Source: Shewanella cyperi (GTDB lineage Bacteria; Pseudomonadota; Gammaproteobacteria; Enterobacterales; Shewanellaceae). From it: DNA of 64,000 nucleotides. The stretch spans positions 3,387,001-3,451,000 of the forward strand of contig NZ_CP071501.1 of the NCBI RefSeq assembly GCF_017354985.1. The letters are read 5' to 3'. The notes below the pieces were generated by a model. It was given only the letters and a program-made list of their open reading frames with translations. It ran no database searches and had not been told where the DNA came from. The position numbers were made by a program, and so were the translations under genes. Positions 60,279 to 64,000 of the stretch are shown here, piece after piece; positions within the stretch are counted from its first letter, which is position 1; the number at the start of each line of letters is the position of its first letter.

Positions 60279-61244
60279 ATGTTATTCAATATTTTCCTGT
60301 TGGTTACAGGCTTGGCCGTTTTGGTGTGGAGTGCCGATAAATTTGTTTATGGTGCCGCCGCTTTTGCCCGTAATTTAGGGCTCCCGCCCATTCTTATTGG
60401 TATAACCATTGTGGGTATGGGAACCTCTGCGCCTGAGATGTTTGTCGCCGCCACCGCCTCCATGGAAGGTATGATGGACACGGCCATTGGTAACGTACTG
60501 GGCTCCAACATCGCCAATATCACCCTGATCCTGGGCCTGACGGCCTTGCTGGGTGCCATAGGTGTCAGTTCCCAGACTCTCAAACGGGAAATTCCCATGA
60601 TGCTGGGCGGCACAGTGCTCGCAGGCGTCTTTCTCCATGACAAGATTTTGAGCCGCAGTGAAGGAATGATGCTGCTGGCGGTTTTCCTGGCCCTGATGGC
60701 TTACCTCATCTGGCACGCCTTGACCAGCAAGGAGCAGGATCCTTTGGCCGATGAAGCCGACAGTGAGATCCCCAAGGATGTGCCTACACCCAAGGCGCTG
60801 ATGTGGCTGGTTGTGGGTATAGTGCTGCTGCCACTGGCTGCCAACTGGATGGTGGAAGGCGCCGTTGGTATTGCCCGGATATTCGGACTGTCTGATCTGG
60901 TCATTGGCCTCACCATCATCGCCGTTGGCACCAGTCTGCCGGAACTGGCGGCCTGCGTTGCCGGGGTGCTGAAAAAGGAAGACGATCTCGCCATAGGCAA
61001 TATCGTCGGTTCCAACATATTCAATATTCTGGCAGTGCTGGCGTTACCGGGCTTGATAGCGCCCGGCGCCATTGACGCCCAGGCTGCCGGACGTGACTTT
61101 TACATGGTACTGGCCACCAGCGCAGCCCTGGCACTGCTGGTATTGACCACGGGTCGCAAGCGTCAGTTGCAACGCTGGCATGGCGTCGTTCTACTGCTGC
61201 TCTTTGGCGCCTACCAATACCTGTTGTTCCAAAGCCACGCATAG
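60279..61244 (+). CDS. yrbG: CaCA-family calcium/sodium antiporter YrbG
   Basis: This 321-residue membrane protein has about ten helices in two inverted repeats, each with the ion-binding alpha motif: GMGTSAPEMFVAATA with GNVLGSNIANI, and AVGTSLPELAACVAG with GNIVGSNIFNI. Ion specificity is by family only. It leads the yrbG-kdsD-kdsC-lptC-lptA-lptB block, as in E. coli. Confidence 0.93.
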   Translation: MLFNIFLLVTGLAVLVWSADKFVYGAAAFARNLGLPPILIGITIVGMGTSAPEMFVAATASMEGMMDTAIGNVLGSNIANITLILGLTALLGAIGVSSQTLKREIPMMLGGTVLAGVFLHDKILSRSEGMMLLAVFLALMAYLIWHALTSKEQDPLADEADSEIPKDVPTPKALMWLVVGIVLLPLAANWMVEGAVGIARIFGLSDLVIGLTIIAVGTSLPELAACVAGVLKKEDDLAIGNIVGSNIFNILAVLALPGLIAPGAIDAQAAGRDFYMVLATSAALALLVLTTGRKRQLQRWHGVVLLLLFGAYQYLLFQSHA

Positions 61245-61272
61245 GCACCAGGCAATAACGAGAGAGAGTTTT

Positions 61273-62250
61273 ATGCTAGACAGAAAGCAGCTGCGCCAAT
61301 GGGGCAGAAAAGTCATCGATATAGAAAAAGCGGCGCTGGACAACCTGTACCAGTTCGTCGACAGCGATGAGTTTGCCGACGCCTGCGAACTGATACTGCA
61401 ATGCACCGGTAAGGTGATAGTCATGGGCATGGGGAAATCCGGGCACATTGGCAACAAGATATCCGCCACCCTGGCCAGTACGGGTACACCGGCATTTTTC
61501 GTGCACCCCGGTGAAGCCAGCCATGGCGATCTGGGTGTACTGAGCAGCAATGACATAGTGCTGGCCATCTCCAATTCCGGTGAATCGAGCGAAATCCTGA
61601 CCCTGATGCCTGTCATCAAGCGCCAGGGCATTCCCATGATAGCCATGACAGGCAAGCCCGAATCCACCATGGCCAAACTGGCGCAATTGCACCTTTGTAT
61701 CAAGGTGCAGGAAGAAGCCTGCCCCCTCGGCTTGGCACCCACCTCCAGTACCACAGCCACTTTGGTGATGGGCGATGCACTGGCCGTGGCCCTGCTGCAG
61801 GCCAAGGGCTTTACCAAGGACGACTTTGCCCTGTCTCACCCGGGCGGCGCCCTGGGGCGCAAGTTACTGCTCAAGGTCAGTGATGTGATGCACAAGGGTG
61901 ACGGCCTGCCTTTGGTGGGACACGATATCTGTATTACCGAGGCCCTCTACGAAATCTCCAAAAAAGGCCTGGGTATGACCGCCATTGTTGATGAAGACGG
62001 CCGTCTGGAAGGGATCTTTACCGACGGTGATCTCAGACGGGTGATAGACGCCCAGATTAATCTGAGACAAACCCGGATTGCCGAGGTCATGACCCGTAAC
62101 TGCATCACCACCAGCGCAGACATTCTGGCGGCCCAGGCCCTGAAACAGATGGAAGACAAAAACATCAACGGCCTGATAGTGGTCGATGCCGACAAGCGTC
62201 CCATAGGCGCCCTCAATATGCTGGATATGGTCAAGGCAGGGGTGATCTGA
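61273..62250 (+). CDS. kdsD: D-arabinose 5-phosphate isomerase
   Basis: This 325-residue enzyme converts ribulose 5-phosphate to arabinose 5-phosphate for Kdo synthesis. A SIS domain (VMGMGKSGHIGNKI, then HPGEASHGDLG) is followed by two CBS domains ending in NGLIVVDADKRPIGALNM. I use the ATG at 61273, which matches the family length. Its stop overlaps the kdsC start by one base. Confidence 0.96.
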   Translation: MLDRKQLRQWGRKVIDIEKAALDNLYQFVDSDEFADACELILQCTGKVIVMGMGKSGHIGNKISATLASTGTPAFFVHPGEASHGDLGVLSSNDIVLAISNSGESSEILTLMPVIKRQGIPMIAMTGKPESTMAKLAQLHLCIKVQEEACPLGLAPTSSTTATLVMGDALAVALLQAKGFTKDDFALSHPGGALGRKLLLKVSDVMHKGDGLPLVGHDICITEALYEISKKGLGMTAIVDEDGRLEGIFTDGDLRRVIDAQINLRQTRIAEVMTRNCITTSADILAAQALKQMEDKNINGLIVVDADKRPIGALNMLDMVKAGVI

Positions 62251-62798
62251 TGAGAGAAGCACTCTATGGCCCGGTATCAGAGGCCAACTGGCAGAAAGCC
62301 GAACAGATAAAACTGCTGATCTGCGACGTAGACGGGGTATTCTCCGACGGTCGTATTTACCTGGGTAACCAGGGCGAAGAACTCAAGGCTTTCCACACCC
62401 GCGACGGTTTTGGGGTCAAGGCCCTGCTCGGCGCAGGTATCCAGGTAGCGGTGATCACAGGCCGCAAGTCACAGATTGTTGAGAACCGCATGAAGGCGCT
62501 CGGCATCAAGCACATCTATCAGGGCGTGGACAACAAGTTCGAACCCTATGAGGAGCTGCTGAAGCTCTACGGCGTTACCCCCGCACAGACAGCTTATATA
62601 GGCGATGACATGGTGGACTTGCCCGTCATGCAGGCGGTTGGCCTGTCGGTTTGTGTTGCCGATGGTCATCCCTGGGTCAGACGCCATGCGGACCTGGTCA
62701 CTTATCAGGGTGGTGGATTTGGCGCTCTGCGGGAGCTGGCCGATCTGCTGCTGATGGCTCAGGACAAGTTTGATAGCGCCCACGGGATGAGCGTATGA
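62250..62798 (+). CDS. kdsC: Kdo-8-phosphate phosphatase
   Basis: This 182-residue C0-type HAD phosphatase releases free Kdo. The nucleophile is D26 with D28 in CDVDGVFSDG; ITGRKS and YIGDDMVDLPVM are the other HAD motifs. It is linked to kdsD and lptC by short overlaps. Confidence 0.96.
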   Translation: MREALYGPVSEANWQKAEQIKLLICDVDGVFSDGRIYLGNQGEELKAFHTRDGFGVKALLGAGIQVAVITGRKSQIVENRMKALGIKHIYQGVDNKFEPYEELLKLYGVTPAQTAYIGDDMVDLPVMQAVGLSVCVADGHPWVRRHADLVTYQGGGFGALRELADLLLMAQDKFDSAHGMSV

Positions 62799-63355
62799 AC
62801 CGGGTGACCCTGGCCATCATCGCCTTCTTCGGCACCGCGCTGCTGCTCTACTGGCAAGTGCAGTCGAAACAGAATGCGGGCGAAGGCAAGCAAACCTCAT
62901 CCCAGCTGCTGCCGGACTTTGTCGCCACCGAACTGCGCAGTGTCGAGTACAATGACAAAGGCCAGGTCAGCAGCAAGGTGAGTGCCAGCTACATGGAGCA
63001 TTTCCAGGCCAGCAACATTACCGAATTCACCGAGCCCGTGTATCTGATCTATCCCAATGAAGGCGCGGCCCAATGGCGTCTGTCTGCCAGTCGCGGCAAG
63101 CTCAGCAAAAACAGCGGCAAGGTGGTACTGGAACAGGATGTGCAAATCCAGGCAATCAGCCAACAGGAACCGCTGCAAAATCTATCCACCAGCTATCTGG
63201 AGCTGGATTTGAACACTATGATAATGACTTCGAACAGGCCAATTTTGGTCTTCGGCAAAGGATTCAATGTCACCGGCCAGGGCCTGTATGCCGATCTCAA
63301 TGCCCAGGAAGTCAAACTGCTCAGTCAGGTAAAAGGAAGCTATGAACCCAAGTAA
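62795..63355 (+). CDS. lptC: LPS export protein LptC
   Basis: This 186-residue bitopic protein has one N-terminal membrane helix (about residues 4-20) and a periplasmic jellyroll. It receives LPS from LptB2FG and hands it to LptA. The start overlaps the kdsC stop by ATGA, and the end overlaps lptA by 14 bases. Confidence 0.94.
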   Translation: MNRVTLAIIAFFGTALLLYWQVQSKQNAGEGKQTSSQLLPDFVATELRSVEYNDKGQVSSKVSASYMEHFQASNITEFTEPVYLIYPNEGAAQWRLSASRGKLSKNSGKVVLEQDVQIQAISQQEPLQNLSTSYLELDLNTMIMTSNRPILVFGKGFNVTGQGLYADLNAQEVKLLSQVKGSYEPK

Positions 63356-63896
63356 AACCCTGCTGGCACTGGCACTGTGCCTGTGCAGCACCATGGCCAC
63401 AGCCAAAAACAACGACCTGCTGCAGGAATTGAAAATTGCTGCCGCCACCCAATTTGCCGACATCAAGAACAAGCGGGTGGTCTATGGTGGGCCGGTACTG
63501 CTGACCCAGGGCAGCCTGAAGATCACCGCTCAGGAACTCAGTGCCTATACCGATGAAGCCTCAGGACAAAGGGTATTGGTGGCCAAGGGCAAGCCCGCCA
63601 CCTACAGTCAGACCCTGGATGACGGCCGCCAGGCCAGCGCCAGTGCCAATGAGATCAGCTACAACATGGACAATCGCACCATGACGCTCACGGGCAATGC
63701 CAAAATTGAACAGGATGGCAGCCAGGTCAACGCCGACAAAATCATTTATGACATTGAAAAGCAGCAACTGAAGGCCGACAGCAGCCAAAAAGGCGATGAA
63801 CGGGTGATCACCATCATCAAGCCGGAAAACTATCAGGAACAGTTGGCTCCCAAGCCCGAAGAACAAGAGCAGGATAAGGAGCCGGTTCGCCAATGA
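63342..63896 (+). CDS. lptA: LPS transport bridge protein LptA
   Basis: This 184-residue periplasmic protein has a signal peptide ending ATA-KN (about residue 21) and the OstA jellyroll repeat region (GGPVLLTQGSLKITAQEL, SYNMDNRTMTLTGNAKIEQ). LptA oligomers form the bridge carrying LPS across the periplasm. The end overlaps lptB by four bases. Confidence 0.95.
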   Translation: MNPSKTLLALALCLCSTMATAKNNDLLQELKIAAATQFADIKNKRVVYGGPVLLTQGSLKITAQELSAYTDEASGQRVLVAKGKPATYSQTLDDGRQASASANEISYNMDNRTMTLTGNAKIEQDGSQVNADKIIYDIEKQQLKADSSQKGDERVITIIKPENYQEQLAPKPEEQEQDKEPVRQ

Positions 63897-64000
63897 CGGA
63901 ACTGATCCTTAAGGCCAGCAATCTGGCCAAAAGCTACAAAAACCGCACCGTGGTCAAGGACGTCAGTCTCAGCGTGCGCACCGGCCAGGTGGTCGGTCTG
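63893..64000 (+). CDS. lptB: LPS export ATPase LptB, N-terminal part (cut by window edge)
   Basis: The first 36 codons are present, reading MTELILKASNLAKSYKNR and then VVKDVSLSV, the start of an ABC ATPase just before its Walker A motif. The ATG overlaps the lptA stop. Position and sequence both support LptB, the motor of LPS extraction. Confidence 0.93.
   Translation, partial: MTELILKASNLAKSYKNRTVVKDVSLSVRTGQVVGL

Overview
The window reads as a contiguous stretch of a gammaproteobacterial chromosome, most likely Shewanella or a close relative. The reasons are the E. coli-like order of many core blocks, combined with families common in marine gammaproteobacteria: MotX of sodium-driven polar flagella, CheX, an S46 dipeptidyl-peptidase, a large Oar-like TonB receptor, DUF3392, DUF2333 and a TIGR04219-type barrel. 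No rRNA, prophage, plasmid or CRISPR locus is visible. The genus call is inference; no search was run.

Bases 1-11,600: nnrE (cut by the left edge), a small membrane protein, an unrecognised helical protein, five identical tRNA-Gly(GCC) genes in tandem, then orn / rsgA-psd-(EamA transporter)-mscM-glycerophosphodiesterase, a DUF3392 protein, a 2-hydroxyacid dehydrogenase and Fur-box-controlled bfd. Bases 11,600-21,200: parC, a PQQ-type sugar dehydrogenase, parE, yqiA, cpdA, yqiB and nudF on the minus strand, divergent from tolC. Bases 21,160-31,980: a DUF481 barrel, rpsF-priB-rpsR-rplI, then a TonB receptor and an S46 peptidase inserted before dnaB-alr.

Bases 31,980-44,560 are the most accessory part. 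They hold cheX; an eight-gene operon in which every junction overlaps or abuts (SnoaL-like, SDR, flavin oxidoreductase, DUF1365, CFA-family methyltransferase, DUF2878, chalcone-isomerase-like, DUF3833 lipoprotein) behind four TTGTACAA-like boxes; dusA; a tiny three-gene PspC-type operon behind a textbook-looking sigma-54 control region (double dyad, IHF-like site, -24/-12 element); an enoyl-CoA hydratase homologue; a PCu(A)C copper chaperone; a DUF2333 protein; and an outer-membrane barrel. Two hairpin elements resembling ends of IS200/IS605-type transposons sit beside terminators at 23.8 and 44.3 kb.

Bases 44,560-64,000 are housekeeping: rlmB-rnr-motX-purA-DUF2065, rpsI-rplM-zapE, degQ and degS, the minus-strand mlaFEDCB-ibaG-murA lipid-transport and cell-wall block, and the divergent yrbG-kdsD-kdsC-lptC-lptA-lptB block for LPS synthesis and export (lptB cut by the right edge).

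The best candidates for something not well described are the sigma-54-controlled mini-psp operon (40,411-41,224), the TTGTACAA-controlled lipid-modification operon with an altered CFA-synthase active site (32,987-39,096), and the pair of IS200/IS605-like hairpin elements.
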